Shown one piece after another: positions 1-11,363 of a stretch of DNA of 64,000 bases. The stretch covers positions 5,431,501 through 5,495,500 of the forward strand of contig NC_080568.1 in assembly GCF_030253575.1 (NCBI RefSeq), given 5' to 3'. Origin of the DNA: Rhododendron vialii (Eukaryota > Streptophyta > Magnoliopsida > Ericales > Ericaceae). Made by a program: the position numbers and the translations under genes. Below the pieces are notes generated by a model, which did no database searches, was not told where the DNA came from, and saw nothing but the letters and a program-made list of their open reading frames with translations. Positions within the stretch are counted from its first letter, which is position 1; every line of letters starts with the position of its first letter.

Positions 1-260
1 AAGTCTCACCATTGTCATGAGGTTCGGTGAGAAAAGAAAAAGGAACCACTCGAAAAATTATCATTGTTATACACTTCTCTCCATTATGAGTACTGATTTG
101 GTAAGAACCTCTAATCCTTTCTTCACTTTTTTCTTATCAAATCCCTCAAATCCAAAGGAGCTGTGAGGGTTTAGTTGGTACCAATCTATTCACGTAATTG
201 AATAAGTACCTATAGATATAAACTGCAAATAGGTTTGTCTATTCATATGCAAACACACAC

Positions 261-264
<4 letters not shown>

Positions 265-309
<45 letters not shown>
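265..309. repeat. (AG)n microsatellite
   Basis: An uninterrupted AG run of about 22 units. Similar GA/CT tracts recur through the window (26769-26808, 28089-28122, 30901-30934, 31462-31489, 45541-45566, 53839-53868, 58608-58645). Confidence 0.95.
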
Positions 310-312
<3 letters not shown>

Positions 313-835
313 TTGGATTCGTCGCAAACTGTGTAGACGCGAATCGCAGGGGGTTCGTCTTTGTACCGAGGCATGTCGGACTGAGTTAAATCGAACGGAA
401 CTTAACTGAGTCTTTCGGTTGAATCAAGAACTGAGGAAACCAGGAAGACGACGTACTACTGACGTAGGTTAACATCATGGGCCGTAATTTGGGCCTTGTT
501 TTGTGGGCTTTGTTTTCCATCCTAGGTGGGTAAGATCTTTGAGACCTTCTTTCTGAGCTATAAGTTGTTACCACAATTTTTTAGTTTTGTTTTTATTCAA
601 AATTTTTTTTACGTATGTTAGTTTTGCACCAAATTTTTATGAATTATGAGTTTGTCTTGACGAGAGGAATCGAAAAAGTAAGAAATTATGCCTTTTATAC
701 AAGTATTTAGTGAAATACTTAGCAAAAAAAATATTTAGTGAAATATCCAAGAAAAAGCCCGAAAAGCTTATATGAAGAAAATTTAGAGCAATGACAGGAA
801 GAAAATTTTAAAGAGCTCTTCATACAATTGCATAA

Positions 836-1022
836 AGAGCCCTTCATGCATATGGGTTCACATCCATGATCCATCTAATGATTTCCGACACAGTTGCATC
901 GATCCGGAGCAGTGTCCGAAAGGTGTGCTCCTAAACTTTTTCAAAAGTTTAATAGTAGCATATGGGTTCACATCCATCAAGAGCCCTTCATGCATATGGG
1001 TTCACATCCATCTAATGATCTA
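836..1022 (+). repeat. Imperfect local duplication
   Basis: The phrase 'agagcccttcatgcatatgg' followed by 'gttcacatccat' occurs at about 838-870 and again at about 980-1012, with a third partial copy at 958-978. The copies look like a recent local duplication; no function is apparent. Confidence 0.8.
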
Positions 1023-1152
1023 AGTCGCTCACATTGCAGGCGTCAATGTGTTTATCATCCATGCAAAGACTTCATCGGGTATTGGTGTCCATATCAGCGA
1101 AGCATACTCTGAAAGTCTGACTTCTTATTTCTTTCTGATATGCCTGATTCGA

Positions 1153-1856
1153 CTAAGGGTCTGTTTGATAAAACTGAAAACTGAAATTGAATGCTGAAAA
1201 ATTAAGTGCTGAATGCTGAATTTTTTAAGCTGAAAAACTATTTGGTAAACATATTAAGTACTGAATTAAAAAACGATAAATTAATTTTTGTTCCGATTCT
1301 CTCTTAATTTACTAATGGTCACAATGTACTTATAATAATGGTGGAATGGTGATTGTGGTGGTGGTGGTGTGTTGGTGGTGATGGAGTGGTGGCGGCAGTG
1401 GTGGTGTTGGAGTGCTGACGATAGTGGTGTAATGGTGGTGGTGGAGTGATGGTGATGTAACGATGGTGGCGGCGGCGGTGGAGTGATGGTGTACTGGTGA
1501 CAGTGAGTGGTGTAGGTGGAGTGATAGTTGTGCAATGGTGGCATTGTGGTGGTGGCGGCGGCGACGGTGTGGTAGTGGTGGTGGCAGTGTGGTAATGGTG
1601 GTGGTGGTGGTGATGGAGCGATAGGGGAGTGGTGGTGGTGGTGGTGGTATGGTGATTAAATGCAGGTACACAAGAATTCAGCTAGAATTAAGTAGCTCAA
1701 AGCTACTTATTTTTTTTTCAACTTTTTAGTCTACATTTTAAGTAGCACTTAATTTGTTAAGCAATGTATAATGTTGTTATCAAACTTACTGAATCACTTA
1801 TTACTTAATTGATTCAATTTTAAGTGCTGAATTTAGGTTATCAAAAAAACCCTAAG
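1153..1856. mobile_element. hAT-like MITE containing a GGT minisatellite
   Basis: The ends form an inverted repeat: ctaagggtctgtttgataa on the left against cttagggtttttttgataa (reverse complement of the right end), 16 of 19 matching. Sub-terminal sequence on both sides repeats the words 'aagtgctgaat' and 'ttggtaaac'-like motifs, typical of hAT-derived MITEs. I could not find a convincing target-site duplication. Most of the interior is a simple repeat rather than transposon sequence. Confidence 0.5.
1336..1654 (+). repeat. GGT/GGC-rich minisatellite
   Basis: Degenerate (GGT)n/(GTGGTGGA)n with GCG interruptions over about 320 bp. It creates spurious His/Thr/Pro-rich open frames on the minus strand, which I do not regard as genes. 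Confidence 0.9.
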
Positions 1857-2689
1857 TCTGTATCGATGTGTTGTGTCCCATCAACCAGAGTCGTCTCCAT
1901 GTTCGTGACTATTCCTCAAGCAGGGCAGGTGATAAGTCACCGGAGGGTTTGTGTGACTTTCAGCATTGACGATACATACAAGCGTAGCTACAAAATGGAC
2001 GACTCGAATCATCAAACAAAATTGTGGTGGTCCTATTTAGGTCACATGCGCGATGAGCATACTCTTTGTTATTGCATAATAACAGTATGAAAGGACCCAG
2101 AGACGGAGGGAGGTGTGGGCATATGGGGGCCAAGGCCCCCGCGCGGTTTCGGGTTTTTTTTTTTTTTTTGTAAATATTTTTGTTTTGTTTTGGTGAGAAC
2201 ATCTAGGTATTGTATTTTGTATTGGATATTATTTAGACATAAAAATGTGTTCGTTTTTTGTCCCAAAACCCAATTTCTCTCTCTGTGCACGGTCTCCCAT
2301 AAATTTTTCCTTCAATTATTGATCTCATTTCTTTTTCTATCTCTCTCTACTTACTACCCAAAAAAACATCCCTTAAAATTTAAACCAAACAAACTATTAG
2401 ATTCCCGAACCTTCAAATTTCAAAATCGTGTTCATAGGTTGGCCCTCGTGTTTACAAGATCTTGGTTCCGTCCCTGAAAGGACCTCTTTGATGATGGTAG
2501 AATGCTTGGCCTGCTTTGAGTAAATTGGAATGATGTTAATTGTTCCCACTATGTATGATGGCTTTTCCCCTCCTCCATCCGCAGGAAACTTCTCATTCAT
2601 ACTGCAACCATCTTAGTATTTACCCTGACAATCGCATTGAGATTTCTTGGGAGATTGCCCAAAAAAGAAAACTTTTGATTTGCTACATC
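1857..2689. other. Intergenic, transposon-fragment-like
   Basis: No gene recognised. The part from about 2090 to 2480 (a 'gggggccaaggccccc' palindrome, a T-rich run, and 'tggttccgtccctga' near the end) has the flavour of a degraded DNA-transposon end, but the boundaries are unclear. Confidence 0.4.
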
Positions 2690-2943
2690 TAACACCCAAC
2701 GAGGGTTGTCTTCACTGGCCAGGGGTTCGCTCCCACTTTGAAGGTGTGAGTTTGATTCTCGGGGGTAAGCCAAACAATTGGGATCAAGGTGAAAGTCCAC
2801 ATGGATAGCCTCATGGGCGTGTCTAGTAGTCTCCCCTCCTAGCTGTTTCTAACCGTTTTTCGTGATGTTGGTTTCCTGCGGCAAGCCCTAAGTGTATCAG
2901 TCTCATCCCATTTGGGTGTGGGGATACCGTAAAACAAAAAAAA
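2690..2943 (+). mobile_element. Possible tRNA-derived SINE
   Basis: A roughly 250-bp unit that starts with pol III promoter-like words (cactggccaggggttcgc, then gagtttgattctcggg as a B-box-like element) and ends in an A-rich tail (taaaacaaaaaaaaa). Size and order fit a plant SINE. No clean target-site duplication was found, so this rests on internal motifs only. Confidence 0.45.
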
Positions 2944-3175
2944 ATGCTATCCAACAAAATCAGAACCCAGATCACAAAAGAGAACTTTCACCACCCCCAT
3001 GTCAGTGGATTGGACCACATGCAGGCAGCAGGTGGAGGAGTAAAGCGTAAGGACTCGCGAGAAATCATTCTTACACTTCAAGTGTTGGCTTGTAGAAAAT
3101 ACGAAAATACTAGAATACTTTCAAGTCAAGCCATATGTATCCCACAAAAACATTCATCTTCATGACTAGTCTATG

Positions 3176-3184
3176 TATATAAAA
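3176..3184 (+). promoter_or_regulatory. TATA box of polygalacturonase 1
   Basis: The sequence tatataaaa lies 79 bp upstream of the preferred ATG at 3263. Transcription would start near 3205-3215, so the in-frame ATG at 3224 would be almost at the cap, which favours the downstream ATG. Confidence 0.55.
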
Positions 3185-3262
3185 TAATACTCCTACCTGA
3201 TGTCTTGAGTTTGAATTATTTAAATGAAGCAACCTTATCGAGCCACCAATAGCAATAAAAAC

Positions 3263-6200
3263 ATGGAAAAAATCTTATGTGTTTCGTTCGTAGGTTTGCT
3301 GATCATAGGGGCTCAGGGAGCTGCAGAAACGTTGTCGGACGACATTGCTGTTCTTCGAGAGCTTGAAAGCTTGGATGTAGAAGAAGGAGATGATGTAGAG
3401 CTTTTCGACAACCCGTCGTTGACGAGTGAAAAGGGTAGCAAGGTTCTTGTGAATGTAGATGGTTTTGGAGCTGTGGGAGATGGAGTTTCTGATGATACCC
3501 AGGTGATTCATTGGCCGGCCTGTTTTATTATCACATCTTATTTGATTTTTGTGTCTGAATATTGACACAATGGCCCTCACATATATCTGGTGAAGCTACA
3601 GTTAAATTTGCATGAAAACTCTCCTAGGGCTCAAAATTTGCATGAAAATTGCCAATGGCCGGTTTGTTTGACGGGACTAATAGGAAGGAGATATATAACT
3701 ACATTGGATATGTAATCGTATTGGACTGACACTGATGACTTTATTGATAGTATATCCACATAGTTCATCTCGATACTCATATCTGGTCAAACAAACGGGC
3801 CCTCGGTCTATAACTCCAGGACAAGTTGTAGCGGCATTTCATGCCTACAAACAATGAACTGATCAACAAGAATTGGAACCTCAACATTCCAATTGGCAGT
3901 CTATTTTAAGTACTATTTGACAGATTTGTTGAATCAAATTAATTCGTACCTCCATTGAGTTTTCCCTTCTTTGCGTGCCTTGTTATTGTTACCAGGCCTT
4001 CGGGAAGGCATGGAAGCTGGCTTGCAACACATCAAATTCAGTTTTCTTGGTTCCCAAAGGACGCCGTTACCTAGTCAATGCCACAAGATTCCGGGGGCCT
4101 TGTTCTAACAACTTTATAGTCCAGGTAGTCTCCAACACTATTTTCACCTTCCCCTCGAAGACGAGAAGGCTGTGTCTTGGGATTTCATTGCAGATTATAT
4201 CGGAACCCCTGTGTCCGCCACTGGTCATGTCTGATGAGTTATTCTTTTTGCTGTTATACCTGTTGGGTACAGATCGAAGGAACGATTGTAGCGCCAGATG
4301 AGCCAAAAAACTGGGATCCGAAAAACCCGCGAATTTGGCTTGATTTTTTCAATCTGACTGGTGTCCTTTTCCAAGGGGGTGGAGTTATTGATGGCTCAGG
4401 AAGCAAATGGTGGGCAGCATCATGCAAAAGGAACAAGTCAAATGTAATGGTTTTTTTTTTCCTAGACTACTCGTGTATGTGAAATCAATAAGCAAATCTC
4501 ATCTGTTCCTCCTCTGAGTTTCTTCTTTTTATCCCTTTTTTTGTTCTTAATTGACAGCCTTGCGTAGGCGCGCCAACCGTAAGTTTCTCCCCCTTGGTTT
4601 TCTTGAATCTAATACTAGAACAAGTCATCCAATGGTTACATGAGGAATTACTAGTAAGTGAAGTTCATTCTTGTTATTCTCTTTCACACTGGAAGTTATA
4701 TGAGGAGTTTATTGCAGGCATTTACCATAGATTCGAGTTCAGCTATTAAGGTGAAAGGCCTTACTATCCAAAACAGCCAACAGATGCATTTCATCGTTTC
4801 CCGTTCTCGATCTGTTCGCTTGTCTGATGTACAAATTTCTGCTCCAGGCGACAGCCCGAACACAGATGGAATCCATATAACTGCATCAACAAACGTACTT
4901 CTTGAGAACTGTAAAATTGGAACAGGTTCCCCAACCCCACCCTCTATGTTCTCATTTCATAGGACAAAATAAATTCATGTGTACCTACACAAGTTCCATC
5001 CTTTTTCTCACTTATCGGAGGGTGACTGAACACATAGCCTGGCGGTTTTTTATTCATTTTGTGTAGGGGACGATTGCATTTCAATTGTCAGTGGTAGCTC
5101 AAATATCAAGATGAAGACAATCTATTGTGGACCTGGTCACGGAATCAGGTACGAATGTATGATCTAGCCTGGTGGTTTGCCATTCGTTGTTCAGGGTGGA
5201 TAAAGAATTATGAGTTCATAAAATTCGAGGTTGGTCTTACTGAATCTTTTGGTGTATAATTCTCGTGTTCTAGCATAGGAAGCCTTGGGAAGGGCAACTC
5301 TACAGACATGGTAACGAAGGTGGACTTGGATACAGCATTCCTCAAGGACACTACCAATGGCCTCAGGATTAAGACTTGGCAGGTAATGCCCGCGCTCTAT
5401 AATCAAAAAGTTTCATTTAAACTGATGGCATTGCAACCTAAGTTTGGCATATTTTGTTTCTTTTTCGGGGGTACCTGAGATAGAACTTGCTCTGCAAACC
5501 ATCTAGTAGACTTTGAAATTACTGAAAACGATTACTTAAACATCGTTTTGAATCCCACGCACGTGTGCTACAGAATGAATTCGTATGGCAGAGCTAATTA
5601 ATCTTCAAGTGCATTCTTTTGGCCATTGGATGATATGCTTTTAACCAGATTTATATATCATCAACCAAATATAGGTCATGAAGAGAACATTTCTTGCTGA
5701 TCCCTCTCCATAGAACGGTTTACTCTTGATAAGATCATCCGATATACTTAAAATGTTTCTAACATATAGACTATTTTCTCTTTCTGATCGTATGGTGTAG
5801 GGAGGATCCGGTTACGTTCATTCTGTGCGTTACCAGAATGTGAGGATGGAGAATGTTTCATATCCCATTATCATAGACCAATTCTACTGTGATTCCCCAA
5901 CTACTTGTCAAAACCAGGTAAAACCTTCATGTTCAAACATCTGAGTCCCGAAGACTCACAATTCCCAACTATTTCATAAACGCAAGCGAAATAATCGGAT
6001 AACATGTGCAGAATATTTACATCAACTACATTTTTTTTGGGTTTTTCAGACATCGGCTCTGGAAATAAGTAAAATCTTGTATCGGAACATAAGTGGGACA
6101 TCGAAGACTGAAATTGCCATGAAATTCGCATGCAGTGACACAGTTCCATGCAAACAATTAATCCTGAACAACATCTACTTGGAGAAGAAAGATGCCATGG

Positions 6201-6361
6201 TTAAGACACACTGCAACTCTGTCACGGGCTTTTGGTACGGATACGTGTGGCCTCTGGCTGAATGCCTAACTTCCTCTGACAAAGACTCGATAATCAAGCA
6301 GACCGAAGAGGTTGATCTCGCGGCACAGAGTAGAGAGAACCTCATTCACACTGAGCTCTGA
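3263..6361 (+). CDS. Polygalacturonase (GH28), nine exons
   Basis: Secreted pectin-hydrolysing enzyme cutting alpha-1,4-galacturonan in cell walls. Exons read as 3263-3502, 3996-4124, 4273-4443, 4558-4578, 4718-4925, 5067-5148, 5274-5382, 5801-5917 and 6050-6361; all junctions are GT-AG and in phase, giving 462 residues, normal for the family. Residues 1-22 are a signal peptide (MEKILCVSFVGLLII core), which is why I start at 3263 rather than at the in-frame ATG at 3224. The four GH28 signatures are intact: NTDG (235-238), GDDC (257-260), GHG (280-282) and RIK (315-317), including the catalytic aspartates and the histidine, so an active endo-/exo-PG is expected. Exon 4 is a 21-nt micro-exon (PCVGAPT). 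The sequence most resembles my memory of the Arabidopsis At1g23460/At1g70500 group. A paralogue with two fewer introns lies at 30949. Confidence 0.93.
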
Positions 6362-7326
6362 CTTGTCTCCCTCTAGGAGGTTAATGCTAAATTATTTTCA
6401 TTACTCAGAACAGAAGCATTGACTAGAAATTTTTTCATGAATAGAGTCGAACGATACCTTCGTTTGCAGATCATAATATGAACAAAAGGACCACATAGAA
6501 CAATTTTATGCAATACACTGGACAAGAATTTGTAGATATGATCTACTAGAATATGGGTTTTTGTTGATTTGGAGTACACGTTTTGCTTCTAAAATCAATC
6601 TTACAAGAATGATGCCGTTTAAATTTTAAGTTGTTTCTTGTTATGCATTGGCTTTACCAATACACATAGAAAAAGTGTACTCAATTGTAATGCCATCTCT
6701 GTGTTGCTATCATCATCTAGGCACCAAATGCTAGCCAAGTCTTGTAGAGGTAAACTTGAAGTTTCCTTTCCCATCCATCATTTGCAAGGCATCTTATTTG
6801 CTGGCCAAGCTAGACATGGTAGACATGGAAAGAAGGTGTCACAATACATCACATTTAATTCAAAAAATAATTATGTATTTGAAAAATAAGCACTTATTTT
6901 AGCTAGTGGAACAAACATAAGTATAATATATACCTTTAGTAAAAACAAAAATATATTTCAAAGTAGTCTGATATTGACTGTATTAACCGTACTCAAAGAG
7001 AAAAATAAATTTAAAAGTAGTCAAGTATTGACTATAGACTAGTACAGATCAATATTTGAGCTGGAGTAAAATTAGAGATGTAGGGTACCAGATTTGATCA
7101 ATACCGGAGTAAGTACTAGCTGGTCCTGACCGGTACGGTACGAGATTCAAAACCTTGAAACAAGGTCCATACTAATACGAGGTGGTGGAAAGCATACATC
7201 AGCAAACATCATCCCAGATCTAGGTGTGGAAATAATGTGCCATGGCAAGTCTAGCTCAGGCAAATGATGTCTCAGACTTAATTGAAATGCACATCAAAAA
7301 GTGTACGTAAACAAAATTGCACTCGC
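6362..7326. other. 3' flank of polygalacturonase 1, intergenic
   Basis: The first few hundred bases are the AT-rich 3' untranslated and downstream region of the polygalacturonase. Nothing else is recognised up to the TRIM boundary at 7327. Confidence 0.6.
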
Positions 7327-7443
7327 TGTTAGATTTCTTAGAGGGTTTCAAGCTAAAACCAATTGGCAATATGTGGAGTAACCTCTAAAATATATTAACC
7401 AAGCTTGAGTGGCTTAAATAAGCGATGTGGGGTAAGTCTAATA
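7327..7443 (-). repeat. TRIM 3' LTR
   Basis: Begins tgttagatttctt on the plus strand and ends gtctaata. It matches 18553-18672 along its length, with scattered substitutions and small indels showing that the TRIM is older than the Athila element inside it. Confidence 0.8.
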
Positions 7444-7507
7444 CTCCCCCTCACGTGCAGTCTATGACAGACCAGGAGACCAGCGATTAACTCGGGATAG
7501 AGATGAC

Positions 7508-8956
7508 TGCTTGCACGATTCCTAGACCTAAAATAATGGGTTGCCCCAAGCGTAGGGCTGAGACCGATGTAGCACAATACCCGGTAAGACCGGAGTCGAA
7601 TCCACTAAGGACGGTGAAGTGTGTGCTGTGGAATCTCGGGTTGTAGAATTTAAATTAGCTCTTAGGTAGCCACCCTTTGTCGATTTGATTGAGATTAATT
7701 AATACTAACAGATAACTTGCTCAAATAATTAAAGAGAGAGGCAAGGTCGTAGGGAATCCGGCGCTCGCTACCCAATCAGAATCTGCTCGCTTTTCAAGGT
7801 TCTAAAAACGGTTAAATTTAGGGAGAATTGAAAACTCCAAAGGATGCGAATCCTAAGGTTGCCAGCCCCGTACACAGCGGCGAACAGGTTTTGGTCCCCC
7901 GTTCCCGCTCACATGAGTCCTGACAATGCCTCGGATCGTCCAACGGACGCAGTTTTCACCAACTAAATTTATTAAATTAAATTAATGCACGAAAAAGTTG
8001 CGAGACGAATCCTAATTGGGTCACGGCGCGCCTTTACCCAGCGACCAAACCTCAGAAAAACTACTCACTCATTATAAAAAATAAAAGGAATAAAACTCTA
8101 GAATTAATCATGCTTTTAAACGAGATAAAAAAATAAATAAATAAACAAAAGATAACAACTAATTGAATACCGACGAACAACTTTAATAAAGAACAGAAAT
8201 CAATACGAATTATCGGAGTGCGAAGATCTGAACAAAACTTTAAATAACTTAAAAGAAAGAAAACTCGAAAGAAATTAAATAGTATTCAAACCGAAGAACT
8301 GTAACCCCCGCTGCTCTTGATCTCTGCCGGTCTCGGCTTTTTTTCTGTTTTGTACTGTGGGAAGAAATCCTCCAACGGCGGCAGCAGCAGCTTCCGTTCT
8401 TTCTTTTTTTTTCGTCTCCAGAAAAAGATACCCTAAACAATAAAACCCCTCCTCCTTTTATACTCCATATATACTCCGTAATAGTTATCCTGTGTAAAAA
8501 GTTGAAAAGCCCTCTTTACTATTCTTCTCTTGGCCCACTGTAACAAAGACAATATACGTGTGCCTTTTTTTTCTATTGGACCCACAAGTCTAACTTTCTT
8601 TATGCAAATACACTGTGATTTCCTATACCAAATCATCAGCCAATGGATTGCCATGGCAGAGTCAATTACGTGGATGGCACTGGTCATGTGTTGCAAAGCC
8701 TTAGTCATGCTTGAACCAAACCATTTATTCTTAATTCCCGATCAGAGCTCAGGACAATCGTTGGGAATTAATTTGTTCACTGGTTATGCTTCTGCACCAA
8801 ATAAAATTGAACTTTGTGCTTTAGCTGCAAATATTATCCATCGGCTTCGAGAGTCCTGAAACACAATTAACAGATATCAAAACCCAAATAGCGCGCTAAA
8901 CAGACAAAACAAGTCTAAGTTAGGGAGCGTAAATAGGCATATTTACGCACCTATCA
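7508..8956 (-). repeat. Athila 3' LTR
   Basis: 1,449 bp. It differs from the 5' LTR at about five positions (one near 7566, two in an A/G run near 8246-8249, and two near 8761-8784). Open frames inside it (such as 8530-8859) are duplicated exactly in the other LTR and are not genes. Confidence 0.95.
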
Positions 8957-8968
8957 CACCCCCCAACT
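8957..8968 (-). promoter_or_regulatory. Polypurine tract of the Athila element
   Basis: On the minus strand the bases agttggggggtg directly precede the 3' LTR, the position where plus-strand DNA synthesis is primed. The preceding minus-strand text (cgggactagcaaagtgtaag) is also typical of this lineage. Confidence 0.8.
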
Positions 8969-11363
8969 TACACTTTGCTAGTCCCGAGCAAAGAAAGTAA
9001 AAATAAATAAATTCTAACTATGTCACTTTCGTAGGACTCACGATTGCACTTAGCATGTGCAACAAGCCTTTTAAACCCCTAGGCGATCCCCAGAGGACGA
9101 GTGGAGTCTCGTGAGGGTTTACAGCAATGAACACCCGCAAACATTGTGAATACTTTTCACATGAACCCCAAAAACCTGTAAGACGGCTTAATGATATTTC
9201 AAGCAAAGAATATGAAGCCATCGCGATGAGATAATGGGCATAAACAGTTCTAGATACTATCAAGTCAGAAAAATAAGTCATGGCACCTATACTCAGCGTG
9301 TGTGAACAAGGGCTTCGGTTACTAGTGAAAAATAATCAAAAATTCTCTCCGGACCGAGTCTCGACTTCAAATCTCACCGTGTCATGCACTCAACAAATGA
9401 AATCACTCGAATCAAGGTGCATATTACTCTCAATATGTGCAGTCGGAAATATGTAACTGAAAGCAAAATGCTCTGCACAAGTTGACACAAAAAGAAAGCT
9501 CTACAAAGTGGATACACGATCTCATGAACGGAATGCCAAGTATTGAAAACTCTTTCTATCCACCAATTCACAGCCCATTGCCCCTAGGATCAAATAGGAC
9601 TTTCATTCTGGTTATAACGTTAGGTAAGAGAAAGTATTTCAAGGTTAGGGTAAAACATTCAAGTGTCTGAGAATAAACTAACCACAACTCACATAGGACA
9701 AATATAATGATGCGTTCCCTCTTTCTTTCTTTATTTTTTTTTTCTTTTTTTCTTTTTCTCTTTTCAACTTCACCATATTTCTCTCCCTAACTCTTTAATA
9801 CAATCCCACATTAAGAACAAGTGTTTCTTCTTCTACAATAATTTTGGTGTGTCCTCCCTTTTTGTCTTTCTCTCTCTTTTTTCTTTTGAATGGGAAAGAT
9901 CACCAACAATCAAAGTTCAATTTACAATTCCACTCATCCCCCTCTCAATAATTCACCTTCACATTATTAACTAACCATTCTCAAGACACAATATAGATGG
10001 TGGAGCTCAACAAGAAAAATGCTGTATGCATGAGGCTCAAATTGGTTCATAAGTGATAAACGTGTGAATGAAGAAACGAACCGGCTCAAAATAGCAAAGA
10101 TGGCCTATAATCCTCTCCAATGGGCAACACAACCACGCAACTTTCCAAACCCAAGAGATAAGTAGGCAATTTAAAATATTTCCAACACTCGACGACAAAA
10201 ATAATGAGATCGATCAACAACGAATTTGCTCTTTTGTGACAAACAAGAGTTTATTTGACACCACTCCAAGAAAAGATAAGGCTCTAAACTCACATGGGCA
10301 TAAGTCTCCACTAAACTAACCATCGAGAATAATCAAGTCACAGCTCACAAGCAACCAAAGCCCAAACAGACGTGAAGTGCAAATGTGCTAAAAATGAATA
10401 CCATGACAAACTCTTCACGACAAGCTAGCAAAAAGAACTACAATGCCACCACAATATAATCAAACAATGACTATCACATCTCCAACTCAATCAATAAAGA
10501 GCCAATCTCAACCACTTTCAGTCTCATGCAAAAAGAATTCCATCTATTTTTTATTTTTTAATTTTGTCAAATGAAGAACAAAGTGATCCCTCCCCCCAAC
10601 TTGAACTATGCAATGTCCTCATTGAAAGAATGAAAAATAAAAATAGGACATAAGCATAAAGAGAGGATAGATATCACCTCGAAAAAGAAGGGCTAAGCAG
10701 AGTAAACTATAGATAGAGGGAGACCCCCCAACTTGGATCGAACAACCTGCAAAAATGTTAGCCTCCAAGACAGCAAGAAAAATAACTAAAAGAAATAAAC
10801 AAGGCAAGAAATAAAATAAAAGACACAAAATTAAACCATCCACTTTCTTCACGCGAAAGACACGGGTACTACTTTTCTCCCTGGCCAAAGACTGTGTTTC
10901 CCTATTTGTTGGAAGGACAGTATGCATAGGATTCAACGATATCTTGAGAAGTAGTGCCATCATCTAATAGGCTGTCACTCCCTCTGGGGCTTCCAGATTC
11001 CTTACCCACCACTCCGTTTGTGAAGCAATCTCCACAGAGTTTGGACATTAAAGTCAGATGGTTCAGACAGAATTCTCGCTGCTAACTACGCGCCTGCCGT
11101 CAGACCCAACCTCCTAAGTACTACATACATAGCTTTGACCAGGTGGCTATACCAGACCATTATGCTAATTTTTTTTCCTTTTCCAATTTCCACTTTTTTT
11201 TTTTTTGGATTTAAAAGCTTAACAAGAAATAAAAGAACAAGTATACAGATATTGTGCCCAAAACCCAAGTCAATGATGGGTACCCCTATCGCTAGGAGCC
11301 GGGTCCACTTCTTAGTGAAGAGAGTGGTACGCAAAAGCTACCCGTCAGGATATAGCCCAACGG
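8969..11363 (-). other. Non-coding 3' region of the Athila element
   Basis: About 2.4 kb between the polyprotein stop and the polypurine tract. I see no conserved domain. Two additional polypurine-like motifs occur (minus-strand aagttggggggaggg near 10588-10602 and aagttggggggtc near 10725-10737); the first sits beside gaggacattgcatagttc, a phrase familiar from this lineage. A 114-codon hydrophobic frame at 10619-10963 (-) might be an env remnant but shows no recognisable feature beyond hydrophobicity. Confidence 0.6.

Larger units (their letters stand above)
1..1152. other. Intergenic, no gene seen
   Basis: I see no conserved coding sequence here. The stretch is AT-rich and contains a (GA)n microsatellite and a short imperfect duplication, both listed separately. 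Short open frames on both strands have no recognisable domain. Confidence 0.6.

Noticed and set aside
1281..1671. His/Thr/Pro-rich open frames on the minus strand
   Set aside because: They are translations of the GGT minisatellite; no conserved domain or exon structure.
3224..3262. Upstream in-frame ATG of polygalacturonase 1
   Set aside because: It would put 13 polar residues before the signal peptide and lies only about 45 bp from the TATA box.
8249..8859. Open frames inside the LTR (91 and 109 codons), repeated at 17822-18432
   Set aside because: Same sequence in both LTRs, no domain; LTRs of this lineage are non-coding.
10619..10963. Hydrophobic 114-codon frame in the Athila 3' region as an env gene
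   Set aside because: Only hydrophobicity supports it; no recognisable env feature, and part of it is created by a polypurine-like motif.
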